From Nilaparvata lugens (Eukaryota > Arthropoda > Insecta > Hemiptera > Delphacidae), in the NCBI RefSeq assembly GCF_014356525.2, contig NC_052508.1, positions 52,138,442 through 52,202,441 of the forward strand: a stretch of DNA of 64,000 bases, given 5' to 3'. Each line of letters starts with the position of its first letter. The stretch's first letter is position 1. The notes beneath the pieces are model-generated. The model was not told the DNA's origin, did no database searches, and saw only the letters and a list, made by a program, of their open reading frames with translations. The position numbers and the translations under genes are program-made. Shown here piece by piece: positions 43,591-56,322 of the stretch.

Positions 43591-46500
43591 AAAAATATTC
43601 ATACAAAAATGATTGAAATGTTGGTAAAAACAAATAAGAAGTCCACATTCTCAATTGCAAGTAGAAGAACAGATTTATACGGATAGGAAGCAGTATCTCA
43701 GTGCAGTATTCCGCAAGGATAGTGTATAGCTATATAGCAAGGATAGTGTATACTATATACTATTCTTGCAGTATTAGAATATTTTCTCCGGCGAATCGGG
43801 CGTAAGATTTAAAACCATACAATTAATAATAAAAATCAATTGTCAATGGACAATGGAATACAAACCAGATTGATACAAACTTTGTTTCATTGCTGCTTAC
43901 AATTTCGAGTGAATGACGTCTTCCTGAACTTGATATGTAACACTTGGTACTCCTTCATAATAAAATCTACAAGTTATCTTCCAACTCATAGAGATTGATT
44001 GATTCTTTCTCCTGAGACTTTAAAACATTTATAACATGGTAATCCAAAGTCATTTTTACCCATAGTTATCTTGTGTTCCACTAATTTGGTTGGCATTATT
44101 GAAAAAATGTCAACTCACTTCCACAGCAATTAACAATAATCATTGTATGTTCTATATAATCAGAAATTGTTTTAGACATGCATACATAATTACAAATTCA
44201 GGTGAGCTACTACAGTATTTAATATTCAAAAATTCGATTTAAGTGAACGATGGATGTAAAATAAAACAACAATCCTGACAACATCATAATTTATCAGCTC
44301 AAGTTAAACAGCATACACTTGATTAAACGAAATAGAAATGAAAAAGACAGTGTTTGAAAGTCATGAACATTAAATTGACAGTTCAATACATTGTTCACTG
44401 GTAGAAGCTTGACTAACATTGATAATATTTCACTCCATCTTTTCTTTTTACTCAACGTATTATCAAATTGAATTGTTTGATATTTATAATACTAAAGACT
44501 GAAATATTTCTGTTACAAATAAATGAAATATTCAGTGATCCAGTGATCCTGTTTTAAAAAATATGCATAATATTACAAAATTATTATAGACTATAGATTG
44601 GAGTGTCAATGGCACTAAATAGTATTCATCATGAAACATAACTAGACTAGTAAGCATTATCAAAGGCACATTAATTGACTAAATATTACTTTAAAGGTTA
44701 GATTATTTATTATAAGTATCATATTATTAATTATAAGTATCATTTATATTATAAAATATATATTTCAGAAACCTGATCAAACGAACATCAGATCCTCAAA
44801 ACGATTTGTAAGTAATAATAAAAATAAATGTGATGTATTTTTTTTCATTTTTAGCCTTTGGATTATAAAAGAATAATGAATTGATTGATGGTCATTGGTG
44901 AAAATAATACCAAGGCACTAAATACACAGCCTTAATCAATTTATTCTAATAAGTCCAAAATAGATAACCATTCACAAGAATACAGAAAATTATCCAGTAT
45001 TTCTTGAACTTCATTCGCCTTGAAATTTGACATTAATTTAACAACTTAAAATGGTATAAAATGAAAATTATAGACTAGTCACTTTTTTGGTCGATTTAAA
45101 TAATATAAATAGGTAGCCAATATAGTTTATTGTATCGATTTCTTGCTATTATTCTCACATAGTTCAAAAATAAATTATTCTCAAATACTGCTAATGTATT
45201 GTTTTGGAAATTATAATATCTACTTTCAATTTTTTCAATCAAACGTTGTGAAGAACAAAAATTAAACAGGAACAAAATCTCAAAGTCAACAGAAGAAAAG
45301 CAATTTAAGTATGGTAACGATTTATGTTCAAGAATTAAATAAAATATGGTAAATCCAGCTTTTATGGCTATTTTCATCAAAATGAAAAATATAACACTTG
45401 GAATAGAAAAAATATATAAATCAGTTTTTATAATGGCAAATCACAAAATTAATTCTTGGAAAAAATGCTAATGATAGTCTGGTGAAAAATTATTCCAATA
45501 CAATAATAATTTATACTGAATTCCTGGTGTGATGTTTCATGCATACAAATCACTATAATATTATACAGCTAAAATACATATTATTAAGGCACAAGAAGCT
45601 ATATTTTATATACATTATAACTTATTCATTTTTGGCATTATTTGTAGAAAATTCAGGCTTATTTAGTCTACTATCCAAGTGAAATGTGATCATTTATTTC
45701 CATGAATTGCCACCCACAATTCAACACATGACAAATAATAAAAGCCAACTACATTCAGAAGACTTTCAAGTCTAACAAGAAATATCATTTCTTAAAACAG
45801 ATTTGGTGAATATTTCTAAATTAATAAATTATTCTATATTGATCCGCTTTAGTAGCTTATAATCATAAGACACTTATAGGTGATTTGGCACAGTTTATAA
45901 TATATTCCAACTAATCTATCATATCCAAAGTAAATAAATATAGGATAAAAATTCAAATATTCAATTAATACTTCCTTAAGCTTAGTGTAATGCGAAATGT
46001 GAGCTACAACTATTGTTACTGCGAATTGAATTCAATGCCCATTTCACAACTTAATTAAAGTAATAATAATTACAATTTAACAAATAATTAGCTTTGGTTT
46101 TAAATCTTTGATCAAACATAACCTTGAATGTAACACATTTAATGTATAATTATTACTTCTAAAGAAGAAATAAAAGGATGGTGGTCTTGACTTATTTCTA
46201 TAAATTGAATTTACTAAAACCTTCAGCACCTAATATTTCAAACAACTCAATCCTTATAAAAGTCAACTGTGCTTGCTTTTCAAGCCAACAAATTCTGTCA
46301 GCTTGTCTTGTACACTACAAGTCTGATTGAACTTATAGTATAACACAGACATGCAAGAGAAATCTGGAAAAGTTTGCTCTTTATTTCAATTCAGCTTTTT
46401 ATTCACAAAGGATATGTTAAATCATTCAGTCCATACATCGTTTATTTGTGTACCTATCTTAGCATATTGTTTTTGGTAACTTGCTTTCAAATGATATCAG

Positions 46501-46740
46501 TGCGTAATTTGGACGTTACTATCGGAGTAGATGAGAACGCCAATCGGTAACTTAGGCACTCTTGAGTGTCTAACAAGAGTTAACTAACAAAATAACAAAA
46601 TTTACATAATTTTTGAACTAGTTGAATATGAATTTCTTCTGGTAATACTTATTCAATCTTTGATTCAACACAATATAACTAACTCAAACAGTTACTAAAT
46701 ATACTGAAATCAATTGTTCTCACCTGGTATTATCTATTAT

Positions 46741-47965
46741 AGCCCAGTCAATATAGACATAAAAAAGGGGGTGTGCATGCAATTTATATTGTAGTTCTGA
46801 TTTTTTAATATATTATTTGGGTACATAAGAGAAGTCCAGAACCAATTTCTTCATGCAAAATTTCCTTGTGCTAGATACAGGTTGGCCCAAAAACCTCGTA
46901 TTTTCGGCTCATTTTCCAGTTTTCAGCTATTTGTGCCAAATATTGTAATCGGACAGAAAAATGCTCTCGCCTTTTCTTTAGATTATAAAATTCTGAATAA
47001 AATGAGATCATTCGAAACTCTCTAACTTCAATGAGTACTGAGTTATGATTTTTCAAAAATGAGTGAAATTTGAAGGAAAAATCAATTTTGATGAATTTTA
47101 GTTTTTGATCAACAATATCTTCCGATTGTTAACATTTAGATGTATAATTCAAAATCCCTCTGGGTGTATTTTTGTGCTCTACAATCTGAGATCAGGGAGA
47201 GTGCTCTATCTCAAATATATTTACAGATACACCTGACAACAATGCTCCTTGTATTGTGAAAACACCTAATTTTCAGCTTCTACCATCATCACCAACTTCA
47301 TTGTCCTCACATTAATATTTCGCACAATGACATAAGTTCATGAGATCATGCTATTTGAATCACCCGTTGGATGCACTTCATTTCAGTATTTCCTAGTGGA
47401 GAGGCGCGCCTTAAGGACACCTCAAGGATCAAAATTTCAAACACTTACAACTTTTGACACAATACTCAGATTTCATCGTACTTCACTTCATTCTTCTCGG
47501 CTCGTCAAGGCGGTCCAAAATGCATCCATGCATCATAAGTCAAATTCGATCGAAAAATGAAATCTTTTTGTTGAGTGTACTTAAGCCCATATTCCAATAA
47601 ACAAAAAATGGCCAATTTCTTTATTCAAAGCTGCATATCTTGTGAAATACTTCTGATAAAATTTCCAAATCTAGTGAGGATGTGAAAATTGTCCCCCTCT
47701 ACCCACTCCAATAAATGATACTTTTGATTCAAATACAGTTCGAAGGTTACAGAAGATTTTAAAAATGGCTGTAAATGGCTAAAAAACTGGAAAATGAGCC
47801 GAAAATACGAGGTTTTTGGGCCATTCTGTATCTAGCACAAGGAAATTTTGCATGAAGAAATTGGTTCTGGACTTCTCTTATGTACCCAAATAATATATTA
47901 AAAAATCAGAACTACAATATAAATTGCATGCACCAATGTATATAGTTAGTGACTGGACTATTACA
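46741..47965. mobile_element. DNA element with inverted arms of about 165 bp
   Basis: Left arm A-G-T-C-C-A-G-A-A-C-C-A-A-T-T-T-C-T-T-C, C-T-A-G-A-T-A-C-A-G, C-G-T-A-T-T-T-T-C-G-G-C-T-C is matched inversely at 47775-47934. The interior of about 830 bp has A/T-rich text and G-A-G-G-C-G-C-G-C-C-T-T-A-A-G-G-A but no transposase frame. Exact ends uncertain by about 30 bp. Confidence 0.7.
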
Positions 47966-48950
47966 TTATTTGGTTAAATTTTATGAGATAAGTTAAAAAT
48001 ATATTATGACGTTTAATCCAACAAAACCTTCCAAACCGGCTACACACAAAAACAATATTAAATCATAATATCAAATACGGAACTCCTAAATGAACCAAAA
48101 TAATAGATGAATATAACATTTATCAAGTAATTCTTATTATATTGAATTAAAAAACGATATTGATATCAAGTTCATTGTTGAATGTTTTCCAAACGTCGCA
48201 AAACACGTTCCATTGAAAAATAGGCATTCGTAGATTGATATGATAAATATCTGAACAAGACCCAATAAAATATTATTTGGAAAATCATGAGTACCTACTG
48301 AAGAAGATAGCATGAAAAAACAATGATTAACTTATAGAAAATAGTAGTCAGGAGAAAGTTTTAAATCATAACTTATGATTAGGATCAAATAAGTAAAATT
48401 AATAAGATAACTGAGTTTTGATACCGTAAGGATTCAGAAGATCATACACAGTAACAAATAAGAGTGAATCATAATAATTTAAGATTTCATGATCATAGAA
48501 ATACTTGTCAAAAGCGAAAATAAAACACCGGAATAGCACAGGAAAAATAAAACAAACATAATTGGAAATGCAAATCAAAGGGTTACAATTTGAAGAACAT
48601 AAAAGTTCGAAAAACGAGCACAGAAACTAATAGAAATCATAATTTTGGTGAAGGTCGAAGAAACACATATTTGAAACAAAAGTTACGATTCCAAAAGATC
48701 TTTACCTACTTGTAAAGATTATAGACTTGAAACCCTTTCAAGGTTTGAGGGTCATAATACAAATACAAAAGAGAAAGAATATTGGAACACTAGAATATTG
48801 TCTAGAAATATCATGAATTTATTGAAAAGTTACATACACCTGTGGTGTAATCTTCAGTGTAAAAATTCAAACTTTTTGATATTTTTAAACAATATTCTAG
48901 TGTTTCAATAAGGATACATATCATTACATCTCACCAAGAACTGTAACAGA

Positions 48951-49110
48951 AGTAAGAATATCAATGAAAATTTAAAAAAGCAGTAGGAATAAACAAAAAA
49001 AATAATAATAAATTTATGGTGATGATAAAACAATATCAGAAGAAAGAATATCAATGAAAATAAAAAAAACAGTAGGAATAAACTCAAGAAAATAATAATA
49101 GATATATATG
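48951..49110. repeat. short tandem duplication
   Basis: A-A-G-A-A-T-A-T-C-A-A-T-G-A-A-A-A followed by C-A-G-T-A-G-G-A-A-T-A-A-A-C occurs at 48955-49000 and again at 49043-49085. Confidence 0.75.
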
Positions 49111-49189
49111 TTGATAATAAAATGAAGGTCCTCAGGAGGATCAGTGATGAATCGAGAGAATCCTGGTAGATGGTCAAAGATTGTGCGGA

Positions 49190-49488
49190 TCAAGAGAAGA
49201 GGGCGACATCGCGGTGCCTGGTTTTGAGGTGACGCAGAACGTCGCCCTTGTGCTTGCTGCGATACGTGCAGTAGGGACACATCTGACTGGGCTGTTTGCC
49301 GCACTCGACCCGAATGTGACGCATAAGGTTGTTCTTGTAGGTGTAGATGCGGTGACAGGTGGGACACGCATGCGCACCAGGCAGCTGCGAGGGACACAGC
49401 CTGCGTTCCAGCGAGTCCTCGGCAGCTGACAGCAGCATTCTCTTGTCGAAGCGGCTCGAGCCCACGCGCAGTGCGTACTCTATCAATT
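49190..49488 (-). CDS. lola: lola alternative zinc-finger exon U21
   Basis: Acceptor AG at 49490-49489 (C-T-A-C-T-T-T-T-C-A-G), split codon AA, long linker L-I-E-Y-A-L-R-V-G-S-S-R-F-D-K-R and further to S-Q-L-P-G-A-H-A. Finger 1 is C-P-T-C-H-R-I-Y-T-Y-K-N-N-L-M-R-H-I-R-V-E-C; finger 2 is C-P-Y-C-T-Y-R-S-K-H-K-G-D-V-L-R-H-L-K-T-R-H; tail R-D-V-A-L-F-S. It stands out for its GC-rich codons (many C or G third positions) in AT-rich surroundings, suggesting an old, strongly constrained isoform. Confidence 0.94.
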
Positions 49489-51298
49489 CTGAAAAGTAGG
49501 TCATTGGTTAGAAAATTAAATAAAAGGAGTGAGGGGACATTTCACATAACTACGTGAAGGGTGCAGAATTAGTTAGTAAAGCTAGGGGTGGTGAGAAAAA
49601 AGACAAAAATTGAAATGAAAATTGGAAGTGGGTGGAGATTTTAAATAACAACGGGAAAAGTGCAGAATTAGTTGGGTGTACTCAGAAATGTGGAATGAAA
49701 ATTACAAGTTCTCTGTGGATCACAAAACAATAAATTAATTACAATTTTAAAACCTCAAGAATACTTGAGATCAAGTAAAACATTTTTTATAATGAATGAA
49801 AAATAATAGTATCAGGCATAACCTTGGATTATACAATGATCATACAATTAATAATTAGCACAAGTACGACAATAATTATTTTGTCTCCTGGTTTCAAATA
49901 GAATTATTAGAAAATAACGAAAATTACAATAATTGTGGTAGGAGTTTAATCTTGTTTGAGCATTAATTTATCAGATAAATTATTCCAAATTCTGGTTCAT
50001 ACATTTTCTGGACTTGGAATTAACTGGGATTCAAAACATGGAATCTGCATACCTTTTCAGACTGTTCATTTTAAAATTAAGGTTTGAAGCAGTTTTGCAT
50101 TGCCTGTTGTTTTTACCTGGATTTTATCTTTTGCTTATTAATGAATAGATAATTAGATAAATAAGTATCACAGAGAGCAATGTGGTAAAGAAACATATTA
50201 AGTTATCAATCTTCCACAAATATTATTAAGAGTCTAATATGTTCAACCAGTATGAAGATACATGATAAGAAACTTATAAATTAATAGAGCATTAAATGTG
50301 TATAAATTAGTAACAGAAATACTACCGTATTTATAAATAGTATAAAAAGGAATAAAATGACACACATTGTTAAATGTATGTATAATACTGGAGTGTAGAC
50401 TCAAGACATAATATTATAGTTTTCGCACCACTTGGATGTAATGAGCTGGTTTTCGTGCGTCATATGGAGGCCGAAAGTGATTGTTTTCTGACCAGGCCGG
50501 TAAAATTTTTACGGCCCTAGGGCTGTAAAATAACCTTGAAGTCAGCTGATTCTGATTTGATGTGAACGTGTTTACAAAACAGTTTATGAAACGGAATCGG
50601 TTTATGCTTCTAGAATTGAATAAAGTATTTTGCAATAAGATACTATCATTTTATTTGGATGAATGAAATACAAATGAGATATTATAAACTATTCAAATTC
50701 AATTTTCAGAGTATAATAGAATCTAACCTCAACATCCTAGTACTGCGTTTATCACAAAACATGGTGGATAAACGGAATCATTTTATGCTTCTAGAATTGA
50801 ATAAAGTATTCTGCAATAATATACTATCATTTTATTTGGATGGATGAAATACAGATGAGATATATATTATAAACTATTCAAATTCGATTTTCAGAGTAGG
50901 ATAGAACTTCTAACCTAAACTTCCGTTGACATTCAGATTGGCCAAATTTCAAGTGTGCTAAAACAGCTGATCAAAACATTTATAATAATTATCATCTAAT
51001 TGTCATTTGAAAGGATAAAAAAGTATAAACTCAACCTCCCATATAATTGAGCATAATCTTTTAGGTTTTTTAGACAAATCAGAATAAAAAATAAAAATAC
51101 TTGGGCAATCTCCTGATATTCAGATTTGCTAGAGCTATGAGCTTCCACTTCTGCTTTCGGAAGTGCTTACTGAACAATTATTCTCATATTATATATTGTT
51201 CATTTTTCTGTGTGGCGAAAAATAGCGGGCAAAAATGTTTTTCCGGCTCTCAATCTTTTCTAGTCCTCGGCCTACGGCCTCGGACTTGAAAACCGATT
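49489..51298. other. inter-exon sequence U21-U22
   Basis: 49490-50410 is AT-rich and empty. 50414 to about 51345 is a probable transposable element that runs into U22 (listed). No gene. Confidence 0.5.
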
Positions 51299-51345
51299 TC
51301 AAGCCGGAAAAGTCTCATTTTCGGCCCTAGGTGCGAAATATACTA
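50414..51345. mobile_element. probable DNA element overlapping the end of U22
   Basis: Left end T-A-T-A-G-T-T-T-T-C-G-C-A-C-C and right end G-G-T-G-C-G-A-A-A-T-A-T-A-C-T-A are similar inverted termini; C-G-G-C-C-C-T-A-G-G occurs inside both. Within it, about 150 bp (T-T-T-A-T-G-C-T-T-C-T-A-G-A-A-T-T-G) is directly repeated at 50604 and 50785. G-T-C-C-T-C-G-G-C-C-T-A-C-G-G-C-C-T-C at 51263 is a palindromic word. No transposase. Boundaries are inferred. Confidence 0.5.
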
Positions 51346-51576
51346 TTTGGTGATTGGAATAGCCTCTGCTTCCAACAATACACGAATTTAGGTGATTCAC
51401 CAGATGCACCTTATGTTTGAACTTTCTGTCGCATCTATGGCAGGAAAACGTGGGCATTTGACCACACTCGTACTTCAGGTGTCTCACCAGAGTTTTCTTG
51501 TACTTGTATCTTCGACTGCAACGCACGCACGCAAATGCGCCATCAGACATCTTGCGCTCAAACAAAATCGACCAAT
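51299..51576 (-). CDS. lola: lola alternative zinc-finger exon U22, tail from a mobile element
   Basis: Acceptor AG at 51578-51577 (A-A-T-G-T-T-T-C-A-G), split codon AT, W-S-I-L-F-E-R-K-M-S-D-G-A-F-A. Finger 1 is C-V-R-C-S-R-R-Y-K-Y-K-K-T-L-V-R-H-L-K-Y-E-C. Finger 2 is unusual: C-H-R-C-D-R-K-F-K-H-K-V-H-L-V-N-H-L-N-S-C, a second CCHC finger in place of CCHH. A tail of 25 residues follows, longer than in siblings; its last part (I-V-Y-F-A-P-R-A-E-N-E-T-F-P-A) and the TGA fall inside the element ending near 51345. Frame is open for about 50 codons upstream of the acceptor, taken as intron. Confidence 0.9.
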
Positions 51577-54239
51577 CTGAAACATTCAAATCTCCTCTAT
51601 TACTATCATCATCAGGGTTTTCATATTCCGGATTATTCAGGGTAAAAATATGAATTATTCCAATCGGCAATTCAATTAGAATTATTCTCGATTTATCTCC
51701 GACAAATCTAATTTCAGTTTGATAGTGCACAAGATTGGGACTATGTTCAAGAAAAAATCATGACAAAGCTGAATTTCAATTGGATATCAAAATTAGAATT
51801 TTTATTTTTCTAGAATAGTTGAGTTTTTTCGAGTGGAGTATTTAGTATACTAAAAATAGAATAACTTGATTCATTAACTACAAAATATCGAATTTTCAAC
51901 TAAAAGTATCTCGTCTGTTTGAAATAGTCTAGTTATTGATCAAATAGTCACTAATTCAGAGATATTGTTTGAGCTATGTTCTAAACTATAGTACACAGAG
52001 TTCCATACAGAAAACTGAACAATTTTGTTCAACAATACTATTAATTAATTGTGATTTATTAAAAACATCAGTACTGTACCTTACATCAATTCAGTATTTG
52101 AATTCTATGGGAATCCATTTCTGAAACTATCAGTTTCAAAGTGGGAAGTGTTTATGCTCACTCAATGTACCTATCTGTATTCGCCGACTATGTATATAGT
52201 TTAAATTGAAAATAACTGCTAAATTCAACCTTAATACTAACTCAACTATTGTAATGACAACATGGATAGAAATAAAACAACTTTGATGGAAAGTTAACAT
52301 TTCTGTGTTTCAACTCTATTTGGGACGTTCAGGTTGTAAGATGGATATGCAATTTTTTATTTCAACAAAATTTATTATCAAAATTTAAAATCAGTCAAAT
52401 TTCATTCTGAAATGGCGTCAATTTATAATAATAAAAAAACATTCTTTTTAATGTATCCTAACAAAAACTCTCTCATCTCTATTAAATCACATTCAATTAC
52501 AACTATCGTTAATGACGAGAAACGTAAACTATCAGTGATGTGGAACATTTGAATAAATTTTCAACAGAGCACAAGAATCACCATTCTCATCACTAGAATT
52601 ATAATATGTTTTATAGTTCAATAAACCTAGTTATGGATAGTTTATACAATCTTTATCACATTTTTATTTATTTTCTGCCCAATGGATCCTTGAGTAGGCC
52701 TATAAGGTCCTTATTATTATATTATTAGCCTTTCTAGTAGGACTAAAAACACCTTTCATTTTTGCATGACATTTCTATATTATCTAAAATAAATAATCAA
52801 TTGAAGGTATTATCCTGAATAAAATACGGTTTCCCATACACGATACACTAATAACTAATAACAATAGTTTTGGTTCAGAGGTACGGTAACTTATATGTTT
52901 CTAATGAATCAAAAGGTTGAGCAAAAGATTATAGCACGATCAAATTATACCATCAATTTTGTACAAAGAAGCTGATGAGAGAATCACATGGAAATAAATT
53001 TTCAACTCCAAGCAAAAGCATATTACTTACTCGAAAGTTACTCTTATTAAATTTCTATTCTGCTAGCATTTTGTAACCAAAAAAATTATGTTTCAGCCAT
53101 ATAGTAAAGCTGCGTTTACACCAAAGTTATTATTTTACGTCCTTTTAGATTGAACGGAACTTGACAAGCACATATGTTCATCACGTGTATGATACGTTAT
53201 GTTCAATCTAATAGAATCTATAAGGACGGAGAAATAAAATTTTTGTTTATAACTTTCGTGTAAACGCAGCTTAAAGCATTTATATGAAATACTAAGTCAT
53301 AATTTATTATTATTGACTGATCTAGTTGGAATTACTGGCAAAATTTCCAAAATACACAACACAAAAATCAAAACGTCATTGTAGTGGCATATAGTCGCTT
53401 GAATATGAAATTACATGGAAGAATGAATAGAATAATTATAGTACCTAACAAGTAGGAACATGTGAGTAGTATTCGGTACCACTTGGTGAGTGAAGATAGA
53501 GTACCTAAGTGAAGATTTATACTATACATCTGATCTATGATTAGTATAATCAAGTCACAAATTAACAAATCACATCTCTTTGATCAAATGCTATAAAGCA
53601 CATTTTTCTTGGACACCATGTCCAGATTGAACCAATTTGATATTCCATGTTCATTTAGACAAAATTTTTCCATTCGACAACTAGAGCATTATTTTCGAGT
53701 ATGACCACTTGATTATAAAAAATACGTAAGTAGGGTAGTAATAAGTAGCAAGTTAGATTGGTAAGTAATAAAGTTGAAATATTAGCTTAGATATAATAAA
53801 TGGGAAAGTAATTATTTTCTTGGATAATAACTTAAATTAATAAGGAAGTATAAGAATAAGAGAAAGTAGTGACAAGTATCAAGTAACAATAAATTAATAG
53901 TAGTAAATAGAAAAGTAGAAGTAGTAAGCTGAAGTAAGCTCGTTAAGTAATTAAGAACAATTATCAACCAGAAAATAACCTGTGGTGATTGGAATTTTAG
54001 TTCGAATTTGTGTCATTCATTCAAATATAAGCTACCAAAATATAGAAAAAAGGAATAGAAATAATAATAATATAGAACAAAATTTATCAGCCTCAGAAAA
54101 ACCTGTGAATTCAATTATAGTTTGAAATCGAGTCATTTATCAACACCAACTATCAAATTTGAAAACGTGGAATAGAAAATTATAGATCGGTGGATGTTGA
54201 AGACGTGAATAATTTCCCATCATTGAATTAATGAATAAT
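51577..54239. other. inter-exon sequence U22-U23
   Basis: AT-rich. One MITE at 53106-53272 (listed). 53740-53960 is rich in A-G-T-A words. No gene seen. Confidence 0.5.
53106..53272. mobile_element. 167-bp MITE
   Basis: Ends AAGCTGCGTTTACAC and GTGTAAACGCAGCTT with arms of about 35 bp, plus inner A-G-A-T-T-G-A-A-C and complement. Flanks are T-A-A / T-A-A-A, compatible with a TA or TAA target but not decisive. Confidence 0.85.
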
Positions 54240-54489
54240 TTAATTTTGCCATGGAGACTTGACAGCAGCGTGCTTCTTTGATATGTGGCTGTTCAGGTTG
54301 AATCGTCTGTTGCTGAAGTAGGGGCAAGTCGGGCACTGAAATCTTCTACAAGCAGACTTATGCATGTAAGTCGTGTATTCATCTACAAACATTCTCCGCA
54401 TTTCTCGCATTTCGTACAAGATTGCCTCTCGACAGGAATAACACCAATTGTGAAAATATCTGATTTTCCATCTCCGTTTGATCGGCTCT
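54240..54489 (-). CDS. lola: lola alternative zinc-finger exon U23 with a one-base frame break
   Basis: Acceptor AG at 54491-54490 (G-A-A-T-T-T-C-A-G) in the usual phase gives S-R-S-N-G-D-G-K-S-D-I-F-T-I-G-V-I-P-V-E, then C-E-K-C-G-E-C and a stop (TAG) at 54385-54383. A second frame, open down to 54240, carries V-D-E-Y-T-T-Y-M-H-K-S-A-C, then finger 2 C-P-T-C-P-Y-F-S-N-R-R-F-N-L-N-S-H-I-S-K-K-H and tail A-A-V-K-S-P-W-Q-N. Placing the break in the T run at 54389-54387 gives exactly C-x2-C-x12-H-x3-C, so the exon is one base short of intact. Either a recent lesion or an assembly indel. Confidence 0.78.
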
Positions 54490-56029
54490 CTGAAATTCAT
54501 CAGGATAAGATTGAGAATGAATTAAGTTTCTGAAAATTTATCAGAATGAGATTGAAAAAGAATAAATAACGGATGAAATTCTGTACTAGTTACAGTATCA
54601 CTGTAAAGTAGATGCCTACGGAAGAAAGATAGTTATTCATTAGTTAAACATTTAGTTATTCATTAGTTATTGTTATACGGTATTTCTTGTTAATCGGAAT
54701 AGGCTACTTCTATTTCTTGATTATGGAAAAAAATGAGATACTCTCATCACGTAGTTATAGTTCTACATTCACAGGTATTATAAAATTAATCAGAATAATT
54801 ATCATAATTACAGTAATTCTGTTTCGATATACAATGTGTTTGGAATATATTCTATCAAGATGATTGCACTCTAATAAATATTTTATTTATTTATTAGGTT
54901 AGCAAAAAAATACAAGAATCGGAAAAGAAAAAACAGGCTATTGCCCAAAACTTCTTCAATTTCCTAATTTAGTTTTAAATTGTCCAAATATTATAGGTTA
55001 TGTCCATTCAAATTTCTACACCAAATCACAATCTAAAATATAAATTAGAATAAAACAAACAATTTTAAATTTGGATGGATTAATAATAAAAGTTTCTTAA
55101 AAACATGAAACAAACTATAAATTCACAAAATAGATAATAAAAATAATATTGCCTTCAGTACAAAGATTAAAATTCAACCATCATTATTTGGCGTGTTAAG
55201 AGTGAGAGGGCCGGTTGAGCTCTTTAAATTTCACTTCTTGGCAGAAAAAAGTTCAAAATGCTGCCATGCTATTCCATTTTATGTCTGAGCATAGTATAGA
55301 CTAACAACACAGCAACCATTATGCCAATAGATTTTTATCAGCAATCATTATTCAAATGAAAAAAAAACGAAACATTGGTACCTATATGAGTAGATAATGA
55401 TTTCAATGAATTAATAGATTTACACAGTAGGTTAATTCATTTATAATTCATTAAACAAATGAACAGAAAATTTTAGATTACAGAAAAAGTTCAATTACAT
55501 AAAAATTAGCCTACCCCTTTTTTCTTGAAAAAAAATATTTTGCATGATTCTTATTTTATGGAAAATAAGATTATGAAAAAAAATATAAAATAATTATGAA
55601 AAATCAGCAACAGGCCTGAATTTATTGTGAAAAAATGACAATTTCATTATAACAATGATATAATATTATTTGATATTTGCTTAATGTACAGCATTGTCCC
55701 AGGAATCACGAGAACACCTCTATTTCAAATTATGAACTGAATTAGATCACTGGCAGATCACGTGGATCTCACGTCGGATAGAACCGTTATCTAATCAAGA
55801 AATAGACGTTTCAGGGGTTGATAGAATTGGCTAACTCTGAATTCGATGACTACATGTTGAACTGCCGTATGAATCAAAACTGCTCTGATCATATGGTATT
55901 GATTCATATGATCAATATACAACGATTCATATGGCAGTTTAACATGAAGTCAGCGAATTCAGAGTTGGCCAATTCTATCAACCCGTTTTAGGCAATTAAT
56001 GCTCGATGTCTTACTGCTTTCGAAATTAT
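54490..56029. other. inter-exon sequence U23-U24
   Basis: 54880-54960 has a T-T-A-T-T-T-A-T-T-T-A-T-T-A-G-G retroelement-like tail. A hairpin element lies at 55813-55984. No gene. Confidence 0.45.
55813..55984. mobile_element. 172-bp hairpin MITE
   Basis: GGGTTGATAGAATTGGC at the left pairs with its near-complement at 55966-55984; inner A-C-T-C-T-G-A-A-T-T-C-G and A-T-G-A-A-T-C pair as well, centre near 55898. It sits about 45 bases past the U24 stop, so it is probably within or next to the U24 3' UTR. Confidence 0.8.
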
Positions 56030-56322
56030 TCACTTGAGAATGATGTCCGTGTGCCTTGAGATAATGTGACTTTTCAGATGAGACTTTTGTTTTGCTCTAT
56101 AAGGACACTGTTTGCAATGAAACTTAGGTGTTATGCCACATTCAAACTTCAAATGATACTGCAGATTCCTGGCGTATTTATAGCTACGGTTGCATCTTTG
56201 GCAGCAAAAACTTTCCATTCTGACGCCATTAGCTTGACGTTGCAACATCATTGATCCAGTTTCCGCATGCGTGATTTTTGATGATGTGGAGTCATAGTAC
56301 GGTTCCAGATGGTCCACAAAGT
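56030..56322 (-). CDS. lola: lola alternative zinc-finger exon U24
   Basis: Acceptor AG at 56324-56323 (A-A-T-G-T-G-T-T-G-T-A-G), with C-T-A-A-T about 25 bases before the exon. Split codon AC, F-V-D-H-L-E-P-Y-Y-D-S and a 30-residue linker with several Ser and Thr. Finger 1 is C-Q-R-C-N-R-S-Y-K-Y-A-R-N-L-Q-Y-H-L-K-F-E-C; finger 2 is C-K-Q-C-P-Y-R-A-K-Q-K-S-H-L-K-S-H-I-I-S-R-H; tail T-D-I-I-L-K. First member of the second subfamily (Y-K-Y-x-R-N-L, H-L-K-F/Y-E-C). Confidence 0.93.

Larger units (their letters stand above)
42120..49189. other. 7-kb intron between U20 and U21
   Basis: No exon found. Contains hairpins (42202-42285, 42716-42842), a repeat with a CA run (42840-43590), a long-armed element (46741-47965) and a short tandem duplication (48951-49110). 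43720-43770 has a small hairpin (A-A-G-G-A-T-A-G-T-G-T-A-T-A). 43800-46700 is AT-rich and featureless. Confidence 0.5.

Noticed and set aside
48905..49177. 90-codon hydrophobic minus-strand open frame
   Set aside because: Made of AT-rich tandem duplicated sequence in the U21 3' flank; no sign of a real membrane protein.
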